DNA of 64,000 nt from Hormiphora californensis. Its lineage: Eukaryota > Ctenophora > Tentaculata > Cydippida > Pleurobrachiidae. The stretch spans positions 3,631,342 to 3,695,341 of the forward strand of contig CM035354.1 of assembly GCA_020137815.1 (NCBI GenBank), given 5' to 3'. Shown piece after piece: positions 25,301 to 41,996 of the stretch. A model generated the notes under the pieces. It searched no databases and was not told the origin of the DNA. It worked only from the letters and a program-made list of their open reading frames with translations. The stretch's first letter is position 1. Each line of letters begins with the position of its first letter. Position numbers and translations under genes: made by a program.

Positions 25301-28300
25301 GAGGACATTTTTTTCATCGCATGCTGCATGGTGATGATAGGTTTCATGCTAATGTTCTTCTTCATTTCGAACATATTCCTAATTTACCAGTAAGTAGCAA
25401 TTAACTTGCCTTGATCGAACCTCTCTCAAGTTGTAAAGAGAACATTTATGATATAAAACTTTTTTCAGGCTGGGTAAAAAGAAAGATAAAATATTTCAAA
25501 AGTCTGAAACAGCTGTGCGAGATAGCAGCTGCCAAACAGCACCAACCGCTACAAGGACATTGAAAACACAAACATGTCCACCCCTTCCAAGGAACCCGGC
25601 GAGGATACCCCCGCGGATTTCTATAAAGAACTTTCCAATGCTTCCACCAAGGGTGAAGCCGAATTTGGAAGAACTTGAGAGGCTGATGAAGCCAATCGAA
25701 ATGCCGGTCTTTAAACCCGCCCCACCCAATTTCATGGATGAACTAATGGCCAGGCTGCCACCGCTACCCCCGCCAGTAGTCTACCCGAAGCTGAAAAGGG
25801 TTCCAGACATCATACTATATTCTAAGCTTTGTTTTGTGTCTCTGTTCCAGCTCTCTTCAACAACCGTTGATATCGGTTGATATACGACAGCGACAATTCT
25901 TCTCTGTTCACCACGTTTCGTGAACATGACTACTCAACCTCAACACAATCGCCAGCAAACGGGTTTACTAGTGTACGCTAAGTGAACAACTGTTTAAAAA
26001 AGTTAACTTGATATGTGAAGAGATACTAGCGGTAGTTGTAATTGTATTTGGAGTGATTTCTATTTCGAGATATTGTTCTGATGATTGTAACTGCATGAAA
26101 CTTTGAGTAAACAAAATATCTCGCTTTCGATTAGTTCTTGATTTTGTAATGTGCTGAATATTGTTTTCAATTAAACCAAAATCTGCTGTTTTGTATTGTT
26201 AAAGCTCCCGTTTATACCACCTTCTGAGTTCTAAAATACAAACCGAGACCCCGCAAAGGTACCAGGGCGGAGGGCCAGGTACCCCATCCCAAAATTATAA
26301 TGACTGCACCCAGGATTAGTAAGGGGTGTTCTGCCTCCAAGATACTACTTGGAGGGAGGGGAGGTATACTTACATCATCTGAGTTTGGTTTGGCGTGGTG
26401 ATGTGATACAACCAGGCTATTACCCTTCACGACTGCAACATCAAACCAGTGATTCTTGTCTGGCTGCTCTAGCCTCTGGATCTGGAAATGGGGATGGGAG
26501 TATTATCGAGGCAGTCACAGCTCTGCAGTAGTACAAAGTGTTACACTAGCACCAACCTTGCTTTATTCGGCCCAGTCTCACCACGTCCCGCCCAAATGTA
26601 GTATGTAGAGGGTTAGAACATAACAACACCAACCCAACCCCACTTTCTAAACAGCACAATCTAGCCACTATACCCCAGCACTATACAATACCTGTAGAAG
26701 GTAGGCGTCAGCTGTCACCACGGGTATCCAGCAAATCTCAAGTGTGGAGGTACTGGCCCTAATCAGCTGTACTCGGCTGGGAACGGGGGGTCTATCTGTC
26801 TCAAGAAACCAGACGTCTTTGAAACACGTCTGAAACACATGATAGTGTGGGTATGATGAACATCTCTCTAGCTCTGCACATGATGGCTGACTAGGAGTAA
26901 CCCCATATCATAATTTAACCCCGGCTACCACTCCCCGGTTTGTTTCGAATGGTCTAAGTGAGTTATGTACCTGGTTATTGTAGGCCCGGTGGAAGCCATC
27001 CCTCCCACTGATTATGTACATTCTAGAGTTAACAACAGCAGAGGCGTGGCCCGCTCTGGGTCGTGGTAGGGCATCTTCATACCCCTCTGTATACACTGGC
27101 TCCCAGGTTAGGGTCTCTGAAAGGAAAGTGTCGTATCAGTGTCAGTTTGGTAACCTTTGCAAGTCTCTGAATGAATAATTATGGTTCCCAGCACCGGTTC
27201 GCTTAGGTACACAGAAAGATTAGAAAGTATAATATGTGGGTTGTGGAGCAAAGCGAATCCTATAAACACGCACCCATGTTGAAGCAGGCGGTTGTGTTGG
27301 TACATTTGAATTCCTTCTCAGGTAGGAATACCGTCTTGTTCTTGGTTTTCTGGTTGATTGCTACCCAACCTCCGAATATGTACATCCTGGAGAGGAAGAA
27401 GGAACTTAGCTGTTGAATTTGCTATCATCCTACCCATATAATCCTGGCTACCAGATCGCTCGATCTTGTGTTCCATCCCTTCTGAGAAAGGGTCGAGGAG
27501 GGTGACATCCCATCCCTAGTCCCTACTATACTAACTTGTTTCCTATCACATTAGCTGTGTGAAGACTCCTGGGGCTTGGTGGTATACCCAGTGCACCCAC
27601 TGGGATCCAGATCATCTTAGCAAGATCCAATTTCCACAGATCACCCAGTCTCTCTGCTTTACTGCTCATCCCCCCGAATATAAAGAGGCACCCGTTACGT
27701 TCCGTGGCGCCCTTAGTAGCAGCACAGGAGTGGGATTCACGGGGACACGGCGGCTGAAAATCAGTTGTTGAGAAATCATGCAATTAATATTTCTTGAGAA
27801 TCTTCCACTTCGATCCTAACACTTGTCGTACTCGCCCAGATTTCAAACAGTATGCTGATACTGCCCCATTTCCGTCCTCCCAAAGTATACTATTCCACCC
27901 AGCCCCACTCCCTAGTTACTCTTGCCTAGCTTGACCCCCTTTACGCGAGGGTTAGAACATAACAAATTCACTCACGTCTCCGGCGGGGTCCACCTGAGAC
28001 CAAGTCAGCGACTGTGGTTCCTCGCCCTCTGCTGGAGGGGCCAGTGAAACACAGTACATATCGTTTAGATAGGTAGGAATAAACAGACTCGTCTCATCCA
28101 TCTCGCAGGACAGGCCTCCAAAGACATAGGCAGTGTTGCCAACCAAGGTAAAGCTGTGACCCAACCTGGGACAAACCTGGGATAGAAAGGATTACATCAG
28201 ATCATGAACTATTTTCTCAATTCTTTCTGAAATTTCTGAGTAAAAGAAGGGTCGGTACGAGCTAGATAACAAAATGAACAACTAAAACTAAATATTAGGT

Positions 28301-29972
28301 CATCCAGTATTGATTGTCGTTAGGCTTGTATAGGAAAATGGTTTGAGATAGACCAAAATGGACTTCACCACCGTTTTTCTCACTCGATTTTGGATCGGAA
28401 TACAATGCCTTATATTGGTATGTGGTTGTTCTCGGTTCCCAGCAGGGTATTCTCTCTACCCCACTCTTGTTGCCGCTGCACGGGGTTACCAACCTTTTTA
28501 AAACGAGTCTCTAGGAAAACTGGTACATTCTTTTAAGCTCCCATGGTGCTTAATCGATAGCAAATCGTCCAAGGATGATTTATATATGCGATTTAAGTCT
28601 CTGTGACTTCACTAATAACCTCTAGAGCAGTAAATGTTACACAAAAAAGCGAAAAAGTGAACAAAAAACTGGCCCGTTTCGGGGGTTTGTTCGAAAACAT
28701 CAATTAGTCAATTTCAAAGTCAACAAATTACATAATTGGCTTCACTATGTCTTAGAACTTACTTAGAACTATCTTTTACTGCAGAGTTTTTGATTATAAG
28801 CCAATCCTGATGAGACCCGGAAGTGAAAGTTTCTAATTTTTACCAAAACTTTTTGGAGGCCAATTGCTCAGTGAAAAAACAAAAATAGGATGTTTTATTA
28901 CATCTGAAACGATAGATAATTGTCCAATGAACGAGCTTGATGCATCAAAACATCACTCTGGTACCATTTTTAAGAAGTACAGCAGCTTTAGTTCTTAAAC
29001 TCGAAAATTGCAATTTTTCATTTGCAGCAGCAACAAGAGTGGGGTAGAGAAAATTGCCTGGTGGGAACCGAGAACAACCATATTCCAATATCAGGCACTG
29101 TATTCCGATCCAAAATCGAGTGAGAAAAACAGTGGTGAAGTCCATTTTGCTATATCTCAAACCATTTTTCCGATAAAAGCCCAACGACAATCAATACTGG
29201 ATGACCTAATACTAATATTTCGAGAACATTGCATCTAGATCACATCAAGATCTGGTTTGTTTGTTACTACTTAACTAATTAGATATGGTTCACTTATATA
29301 ACAGCTCTTCCCACAGTTCACTTACCGTGTGTTTGTTTTCAATGTGCACTCTTTTCATCTCCCAGGTCTCAGTATTTAGCCGGTACATATCGTTACTGTA
29401 CTCGCAGTACTCCTGCATTCCCCCGTGTATATACACATCTCGACCCATGGCCAGCATACCGAACGCAGCAACCTGGACAGAGACAGATTAAGGTGATTTT
29501 ACACACTAATTAAAGTGATATTGTTATGTTTTACAATCCAAAAAATTTGATATTTAATACACTAAGGGGAGGGTTTAATCTAATGTAAGGTGATTCTTTA
29601 CCCCATTAGCTGGCATTTGTCCAGAAACATGGGGTTCGCTCCACTCGTTAGTCTTAGTATTGTACACGTGCAACTCGTCCACGATCCCCTCATTTCCTCC
29701 TCCCATTATGAGAATCTTGTTATCAATGGAGATAGCCCGGTGGCCGTGTCTGAGAGATGAAGTGTAGTTATGGTATATAAGTAGGGTTAAGTTTTTCCTT
29801 GGTTACTTTTAGCCTATCGGTTGGAAGCGCGATCAGAAAGTAACAGGTGGGTACTACCAGTAACTTACCGGGGTCTGGGGGTGGGACCATTACTCTAGCT
29901 CTCTTACCGGGGTCTGGGGGTGGGACCATTACTCTTGGTTAGAGCAACATAACGCCATTTTACATTGGCCAT
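19355..29972 (-). CDS. HCFC1: Host cell factor (HCF), compact form: kelch propeller plus FN3
   Basis: HCF is a nuclear transcriptional co-regulator that tethers chromatin-modifying complexes through its kelch propeller. Twelve exons join in frame to 595 residues: 29972-29908, 29749-29602, 29472-29326, 28176-27976, 27753-27536, 27386-27274, 27116-26971, 26829-26692, 26481-26374, 20138-19968, 19747-19606 and 19545-19355. Kelch blades run to about residue 345 ([56 protein letters not shown]). Two FN3 modules follow ([39 protein letters not shown]). The tail is basic ([11 protein letters not shown]). The long central region and HCF-PRO repeats of human HCF-1 are absent. The 6,235-bp intron 9 carries two plus-strand genes. 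Assignment to HCFC1 rather than HCFC2 is by overall match; the gene may predate that duplication. Confidence 0.95.
20331..22374 (+). CDS. Novel single-pass membrane protein, paralog 1, nested in HCF intron 9
   Basis: Not a family I recognise. Exon 1 (20331-20382) encodes a hydrophobic start, [17 protein letters not shown], probably a signal peptide. Small exons follow that begin and end in phase 1, for example 20538-20700 and 20829-20930, with others near 21053-21190, 21269-21352 and 21518-21583. They encode a polar extracellular part of low predicted structure. Exon 21729-21852 encodes a transmembrane helix ([20 protein letters not shown] then NMYLIY). The last exon (21969-22374) encodes a Pro- and Arg-rich tail with repeated IPPR/APPR steps, then MPVFKKAPP and [20 protein letters not shown]. 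Such Pro-rich tails suit SH3/WW binding; that is inference. It is a tandem paralog of 23305-25880. Middle exon borders are approximate. Confidence 0.65.
22375..23304. other. Spacer between the two nested paralogs
   Basis: AT-rich. A stretch at 22880-22925 (ATGCCACGGCCCCGAAAGC) resembles 23224-23245, just upstream of the second paralog (ATGCCAAGGCCCCAAAAGC). This suggests the duplication unit included 5' flank and that a promoter relic is present. No coding sequence is recognised. Confidence 0.4.
23305..25880 (+). CDS. Novel single-pass membrane protein, paralog 2, nested in HCF intron 9
   Basis: Same architecture as its upstream paralog. The start is [17 protein letters not shown] (23305-23356, phase-1 donor). 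Small exons follow (23451-23553, about 23663-23860, about 24481-24580 ending in QFGRG). Near 24900 lies a stretch with three LTDEPLT-type repeats. A transmembrane exon (25228-25389) contains [20 protein letters not shown]. The last exon (25469-25880) encodes a Pro-rich tail with MPVFKPAPP and [20 protein letters not shown]. The final residues diverge from paralog 1, and the stop could come from an extra terminal splice. The polar ectodomain differs greatly between copies, while the helix end (ISNxxLIYQ) and tail motifs are conserved. Middle exon borders are tentative. Confidence 0.6.
24790..25205. repeat. Direct duplication inside paralog 2
   Basis: A segment of about 90-110 bp is present at 24790-24900 and again at 25116-25227. 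It spans an exon end (KTVNFMFEK), its donor, the intron and the next acceptor. The offset is about 325 bp, consistent with recent exon duplication. Confidence 0.85.
28296..29236. mobile_element. Inverted-repeat (foldback/MITE-like) element in HCF intron 3
   Basis: About 200 bp at 28296-28500 reappears in inverted orientation at 29030-29236 (outer sequence AGGTCATCCAGTATTGATTG against CAATCAATACTGGATGACCT). The arms are around 85-90% similar by eye and flank about 530 bp of non-coding AT-rich sequence. No transposase is present, which fits a non-autonomous DNA element. It sits wholly within the intron between HCF exons 3 and 4. Confidence 0.75.
29888..29935 (-). repeat. Duplicated exon end and splice donor of HCF exon 1
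   Basis: The last bases of exon 1 (coding GPTPRP) plus the GGTAAG donor occur twice, about 38 bp apart. Reading past the first donor meets TAA at once (CGG TAA). Only the proximal donor at 29907 can give a productive HCF message. Confidence 0.85.
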
Positions 29973-30350
29973 AGATTTGGATTGGAACATGCTGCTTCCC
30001 GTCACCATTTGTAGACCAGCTGGATTCAGACAGACATTGCAGAAACCTATTTGTAGTTTGGGAATATTTTTTGAACTTGTTTTTTGAATTGCACGTGAGA
30101 GTCTGACGAAGGGAATGGGGGTGAGTTATTGAATTGGGACGGTAGAAACAGAAACATATAGTTTTTATGAAAACTGAAAAATCTTCAAAAAGTAAACAGA
30201 CACATCATATCAGACACATCAAATTCAAATTAACAACACCATTTCTACATAGTTCCATATTATATCGATCTACCATCCTTCACAGGGAAATCTGCATGAT
30301 GCTACGTTACTTAGTAACGGTTACTATGGTTACTTAGTAACGGAGTACGC

Positions 30351-36180
<5,830 letters not shown>

Positions 36181-36443
36181 ATTCTAATGGGGAGAAGGGA
36201 GAGAAAGGTAAAACTTGTGTGATAAAAACCGGTTGAACTTGTTACCCCTTCTTATCTCTTTCTCTCCCTGAAAGTGTGTCAGACTAGATGAGGGGTATAA
36301 AACACCGTGTCACACCACCAGTATTTTATTGCAACTGAACTTTCATTGTGTCTACATCAACTCCAAGTACACCGAGTTCTACAACTACAACTACAACTCA
36401 ATCAACACCAACTACAAATCCAACTTCCACCCACATAAACAAG
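36181..36443. promoter_or_regulatory. Shared divergent promoter region
   Basis: The mitochondrial gene (minus) and the MFS transporter (plus) start 263 bp apart. On the plus side a TATAAAA box lies at 36296-36302, about 140 bp before the transporter ATG. On the minus side a pyrimidine tract and an AG acceptor abut the other ATG. Confidence 0.5.
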
Positions 36444-38568
36444 ATGCCCCGTGTGGACAGTAACACCTCCCAAGTGTACCAGATTTGTGATCTGGAGGAA
36501 AGTTATGGTAAGTGCAGATCTTGATCTACTGAACCCTCGCAGAGCGGTGTGTGTGTGCCACATATAAAGTGTATCTCGGTAGACCACCACTCAATACACC
36601 ACTCTAGCTCGGTCTAGCATCCACTCATTTAGGGATTCTGTTTCGTGATTTAACTCTTCGTAACAGCTATTGTATCTCACACAAGCCCTTTCTTTTTCAG
36701 AGGAAGGATCCAGATCAAGTTGCCGAGTGTCCGATAAGATGAAGCGGTGGCTCCTCATCGCAACACTAGCTATTTACGGCTGCTTCACCTCCGTCTGCTG
36801 CTCCATCCGATATGGGTTCCTGGCGGATTCCTTCTCAAAACGAGACATCCCTGGCCGGATTTATGGCTCGATAGAAGGATCCATGTTTATCGGTTACGGT
36901 CTGGTATTCATGACTGGAATCACAGAGATGGGCATGAAACGATGGGGTAGCAGGACCCTCATGTTTCTTAGTCAGCATCGCCTTCTCGGTGGCTAGTCTT
37001 GCTACTGGACTGGTGTACTTGATAGAGAGTAACCTGACTGTTATCATCATTTCCACTATTCTCCGGGTTATACACGGTATCCTCGCCTACGCCTCCTCTC
37101 TCCTTGCTCTGGACCTCATCAACGCTAAACTATCTACTGATTTCGACTAGTTGTAATGGTATCTTCTGTATGGGCGTGTATGTGGGACATGGCCTCAGTG
37201 AGTCTATGGGGTGTGTCCTCTACGATAACATGGGGTACGTGGCGCCTTTTGTGTTCAGCAGCACATCCTGTCTCCTGACAGCCTTCCTGGTCTTGGCATT
37301 CATCCCCGCTGGGAGGACATACCTGGCAACTCAGGATAAATGTGATAATGCTACGATGAAGCTTGTTAACCCCAAGAATACTCTCACCAAATACCTGGTG
37401 TTCCCCCTCATCGCGTGTATGCTGATTAACGCTAACTACGGAGTTCTCCAGGTGAGAAAAAGAACTTTCTTGTTTTCCTAAACCCACCATAGTAGCTTGC
37501 CTAGCTAGACTCTGTTTCGTGCGCCCCGTAAATAGTAGCACTGTTGAATTAAATAGCCCCTGATTTAATTATTATTGCACTATTTTAACATCTCTAATTA
37601 CACCATCATCAGGTGACCGTGACTCCGTACCTACACGAAGAGTTCCACAAATCATTCAGCTACGGAGGACTGGTCCTGACAGCAGTATCAACTGGAATGG
37701 CCCTGGGCAGCCTCCTCTCTGGGTCGCTCCTCCAAAGGAGACTAATGACTCCCTTCGTCCAGATGGCGCTGGGTGGGTTCTTGGTGGCGGTGGGTCTAGT
37801 GGTTACCTTCCCGCCTGCTAATATTCCCTTTCTGTACGATAACAGCCCCATTCTGGCATTCCCTGGGGTGTTCATTGCGGGTGTTGGTGACCCAATGGTT
37901 ACCATAGCAACACTCAGATGTCTCTACGAGATGCAGGTAGATAGTTGTGTTTTGTGAAAAATAGCCATTATATATCATGGAATGCTAGTAGTTCCTAATC
38001 CCTCTCAACGCCCCTGCTAGTATAATATAGCACCCCTATTTCTCATTCTAACGGCCACAGACCCCTCTGATTACTTCCTATATTCTAACGACTACCTCCC
38101 CCTAGTTGCAGCAGAGTGGCATGCTAACTCCGCGAAGTACAACTCTGATATCTGGTATCTGGTTGATGGGTTACTCAGCCTTCTACTACTCAGGGTCTAC
38201 CATTGCTGGAATTCTAACTGACTACCTCGTATACTATGGTATGTTACGGATGGGCACTGATTACATAAATCCAAACTGGCCATCCTTCCACCCAATTAGT
38301 TTTAGTCGCTTATTAATTCCAGCATCTCCCAATTTGGGACTATCACTAGTTTCGAGATCACTGTCCGGTGGTTCACTAACATTATACCCCCCCTTCACAT
38401 ATTGCCCTCATTCCGCCCAGCAACTATAACACCCTCCCCCTTTCAGAGATTGCCCTGATCCTAGCGGGAGTGTGCTTGATAAGTGTGTTTGTTAGTTTGG
38501 CGATGCGGTTCCTCGTTAAGAATAAGGAACTGGATGAAGAGAAGATGCCCCTTATCTCTGGACACTGA
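36444..38568 (+). CDS. MFS transporter, SLC18B1-like, with two frameshifts
   Basis: Exons 36444-36507, 36701-37451, 37613-37936, 38106-38238 and 38447-38568 join at consensus sites. About twelve hydrophobic segments are visible. TM1 starts at WLLIATLAIYGCFTSVCC. The second half starts at YLVFPLIACMLINANYGVLQ. The C-terminus is LDEEKMPLISGH, with an acidic cluster and a dileucine-like end. The segment GHGLSESMGCVLYDNMGYVAPF fits the conserved MFS helix-5 region of the vesicular amine transporter-like group (SLC18/SLC18B1), which exchange organic cations or polyamines for protons. The frame breaks near 36969 (one extra base) and near 37150. Because the flanking sequence stays conserved in type, these look like assembly errors, but a young pseudogene is possible. 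Confidence 0.7.
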
Positions 38569-39172
38569 GGAGAGAAAGACCAGAACCCCTCCAAGGGATA
38601 TTATATATCAGATCTGTAGAACAAGAAACTACAGGCATGGGACATATAGTCCAAGGACAATAAACACAGACTTTTAGAGCTATAGATGATAAATGGAAAA
38701 ATATATTGTGGACTGACTGTCTAGGCACACAATTGGTGGCTGAATGACAGGGACATAATAATGAATTATGCGGTGATAATATTGTTGTTGTTTTTAAATT
38801 TAATCTTGCCCAAAGCATTGAGATTTTACGGCGTGCATCACTGGAACCGTCCTATATTTGGCCGCTGACCTCAAGTCTCTCAACCTCTGTAACTTTTCAT
38901 CTGGGGTCATATTGAGGCGGGTTGGGCTGTATTTTGGGGTTTGTAGGGTTGTAGGCGACTGGCGAGGGGTCGGGGGGCTTGCTACTGCTTCTAAGCAGTT
39001 AGTTGATTAAAAACACAATTTACTGCTGTAAAATTAATTAATAAAATGTCCATACATACAGGCCCCGACAATACAGGCCCCGACAATACAGGCTAAGAAA
39101 TATAAAATTTATAAAATAAAATTAGTTTTAAAAACAAGATTGTTCTCTATTCTGGTATCAGTGATAATATTA
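38569..39172. other. Intergenic, no gene seen
   Basis: Convergent 3' flanks of the MFS transporter and the BTB gene. Contains a short duplicated ACAGGCCCCGACAAT at 39058-39090. Confidence 0.6.
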
Positions 39173-39873
39173 TTAATACCAGTAGCCCCTCTCCTCTTCG
39201 GAGTCATTATCTTCACTTTCATCACTTTCCCCAAAATAGCAATTAGGCTGATCAAAGTATTTACCCTTGTAATATCTATCAATGGGAGTTAGGCGAATAT
39301 TAGGAACAAGCTCACGTTCACCCACATCAGAACACTGTTGACTGCAGAAATAACTAATAATATTAACAAGGTAGTTCTCCATGTCATTTAAAGCGTTGAC
39401 CAGATCAGTTATTGCGAAGATGAGGTCCTGAGGCGGTATGTTTAGGGTTTCAACAAGAAGAAATCTGTCAGAGATCAACATTAGCCACGCAGGGTGTTTG
39501 CTCCTAATCGCAAACTCAACCATCCACTCATCGGACATCATAGAATCTTCTTCTCACACATCACCATCACAAGGTATTTGAACACTCCGTCTACCTGGTA
39601 CATGGTTGCCCACGGCAACATCCACTCCCAAACCTCTTTTAGAGTCGCATGCTCGTCAGCACCCTTCCCATCCTCACCAAGAATCAGCTTGAGGGCCTCC
39701 AAGATACGCTGAGGGGCTGAGGGAACGGTCATAGTTCGGGTTCGACCCTCCTCAAAACTTGAAGCAAGCATGCTTTCAAAAAAAGGGGGGGGGAGATGAC
39801 AATCTTGTTCCAACCCCCCCCTGGTGCCCCCCCCCCCCCCGAGGATTCTTACCATCCCCCCCCCTTGTTTCAT
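39173..39873 (-). CDS. BTB/POZ-like protein, C-terminal part, disrupted
   Basis: Reading minus, FESMLASSFEEGRTRTM resembles the BTB step in which the 'SxVF..ML.s.f.E' segment precedes the second half of the fold. Helices follow (ILEALKLILG, LKEVWEWMLPWATMYQVDGV, LVMVMCEKKI). After a one-base frame break at about 39541 comes MMSDEWMVEFAIRSKHPAWL and then an acidic C-terminus (ESDESEDNDSEEERGYWY). Upstream of about 39780 the sequence becomes homopolymer-rich and unreadable, so the N-terminal part (probably MATH plus the start of BTB) lies in 39780-41600. The layout, including the acidic tail, parallels the gene at 41997-43726, so the two are probably tandem relatives. Confidence 0.55.
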
Positions 39874-41600
39874 TTTTGGGAAGATTTAACCTCCCCCCCG
39901 GCCCCAAAATTTTAGGTGTTACGCCCCGGAGATCCCGGGCGAGACGAGGACAATCTAAGAAGTTTTCCGGAGGATCAGTCCTGGCACTAACCGAGGAAGG
40001 GACCAACCCCTCACTTTTAAATCCAACATCAAAATATCTGAGAGTTCCACCAGGTATGCTTCTGGAGAATTTTCACGCGGTTGTAATTCCCAAAAGTTCG
40101 TTTTTCATTTGGCAACTAACGAACAAAAAAAGCCCAAAAAATGGTCAGTCGGTTTTCTGTAGTGGCGGATTTTGCGAAGACCAAAATTTTAGAGGGAAAA
40201 TGTGTTTTGTACCATTGGAAAATTAAGGGTTTTTTGGGTTTAAAAATGATTCCCTAAACGACAGGGGGAAACCCGGGGTCCCGTTTTTGACAAACAGGCC
40301 CATGACAAGATGTGTGATCTTTATTAGAAAACCGGAAAAAATTTTGGTCTAGCCAAGCCTAAAAAATCGTTTTTTAAAGGGTGCTCCCCAATTCCTTAGG
40401 ATTCAGCGGAAGATATAAAAAACCGGCACCCCCAAGTCGCAAAGGACTCCAAAAAGGGATGAGATTCGGAAGTTGTTTTTTTTTGGGGTTTCCTCGGGAC
40501 ATTTTGTTTCCCCCCCCCGGAAATATAGGGGCATCACTGAATTTTTCGCCCGGGTTTTTCCCGAGTTTACGGGGTTTTGATATAAAAAGAAGGGCCAGGT
40601 AAACCCTTAGCGATGGGCCCAGTCCCTTAGTAATTTTCGAATCCTAAAAAAATCCCAGCTTTTCTCAAACCCTTTTAGATTTTAAACGGTGACAAAGGCT
40701 TGTTTCACTTTCTTCAGCGGTTTGTTAACACCTTTTTGGCATCACCACACATTTTAAAAACTTTTAGCTAGGTTTTTCGGACAAAAAACACAAATTCCTC
40801 CAAAAAATCGCCCGAATTTTTTTTAACTTTCAACAAGACCACTCGTCAAGGGTGTACTTAGATGAAAGCTCAAAGACATAAGAACTGTTTCAGCAATTTT
40901 GAAGACTATGCTACCTTCCAAAAACAGGGGTGTCTAGCTTAAAACTGGGAACGGAGTTAACCGGGTAAAAAAGCTTTAAAAAATGACCCCCCTCTACAAG
41001 CAAAAACCCTTTTTTCATCTTGGGCCACCTCCGAAAGTCATTTTTATCTTTTTTTAGTCGATTTTTCTTTTTCCCAAAACGCTCGTGATTAGAATTAAAA
41101 AAAACACTTTAAACGGAAAATAGTGGAACCTTGACTTGATCCCCCCGATATTCGTGTTTTTCAAAAAACTTTAGGGATTGGAGGTAGCACTGGGTTGGCA
41201 AAAAAATTGCCCCGGACGCCGTAAGACCGAAATAGTCCTTCCACTGGGTGTGTCCAGCACATTAAAAATTTAAGAAGGCTTTTAATAACGGCGGGGAAGG
41301 TTTTCTTCGAGAAATCAGGAGGGAATGGTACTGAGGTGGAACTTTTGAGCCCCCTCAACCTTTTCCAAGCTTGCAGAAAAGTCGAAAAAATTTTTTAGGA
41401 CTTTTTTATCGCTTGGTAATCAAAAAAGTTGGACTTTTCCCCCAACAGAGCAAAAAATCCCTACAATCACTTCGAGCATGAGTGACGCGGGGAGGGGCTC
41501 TGTATAAATTTGACGTCCTAAAGGGAGGGGGGAAGGGGAAGGAAGCGAAAGATTTGGGGGGGAGTTTAGAGATCTTAGGGATTTTTTTAAGGAATACAGT
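39780..41600. other. Low-quality block, probably the 5' part of the BTB gene
   Basis: Homopolymers are over-long and indels frequent. A fragment at 41358-41161 on minus (PFPPDFSKKTFPAVIKSLL) resembles the DFS..T...vik.LL step of BTB domains. No frame can be followed through. Confidence 0.45.
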
Positions 41601-41665
41601 CGGACCTCGATTTACCAGGATGGTCAGGGAAAGGGTTTCATCCAGTGAATCGGGGTCCGACTGTA
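41595..41665. mobile_element. 71-bp MITE with pogo/Tigger-like terminal inverted repeats
   Basis: TA, then CAGTCGGACCTCGATTTA at the left and the inverted GGGGTCCGACTG plus TA at the right. A further left end (TACAGTCGGACCCCGATTTA) occurs at 43761 and another copy at 35854. Size and TA target sites fit a Tc1/pogo-type non-autonomous element. Confidence 0.75.
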
Positions 41666-41996
41666 CTGAGTAATTGGTCGGGATAGCAATAGGCGGAAAG
41701 GACTATGGGTTATTGGTTCGGGGGGACACTTAGTTAGGCAAGGTAAATATTAAGATTGGAGGTTTTGGGTGACTCAACAAATTAAAAAAATTAAAAGTAC
41801 AAAAATAAAACAGCTTTATTCAAAAAATACTCAATCAATCCCTATCAAAAATACACAATCAATCCCTATCAAAAAATCACACAGAAACAGAATACTGTAG
41901 CTTGTTTGAATTCACACACCATCACTGGAACATACAGTTGGGAGTTTTTGTTTCATTTCACTAATTTCACTAATTTCCTCTTTTTCCCAGAGCTCC

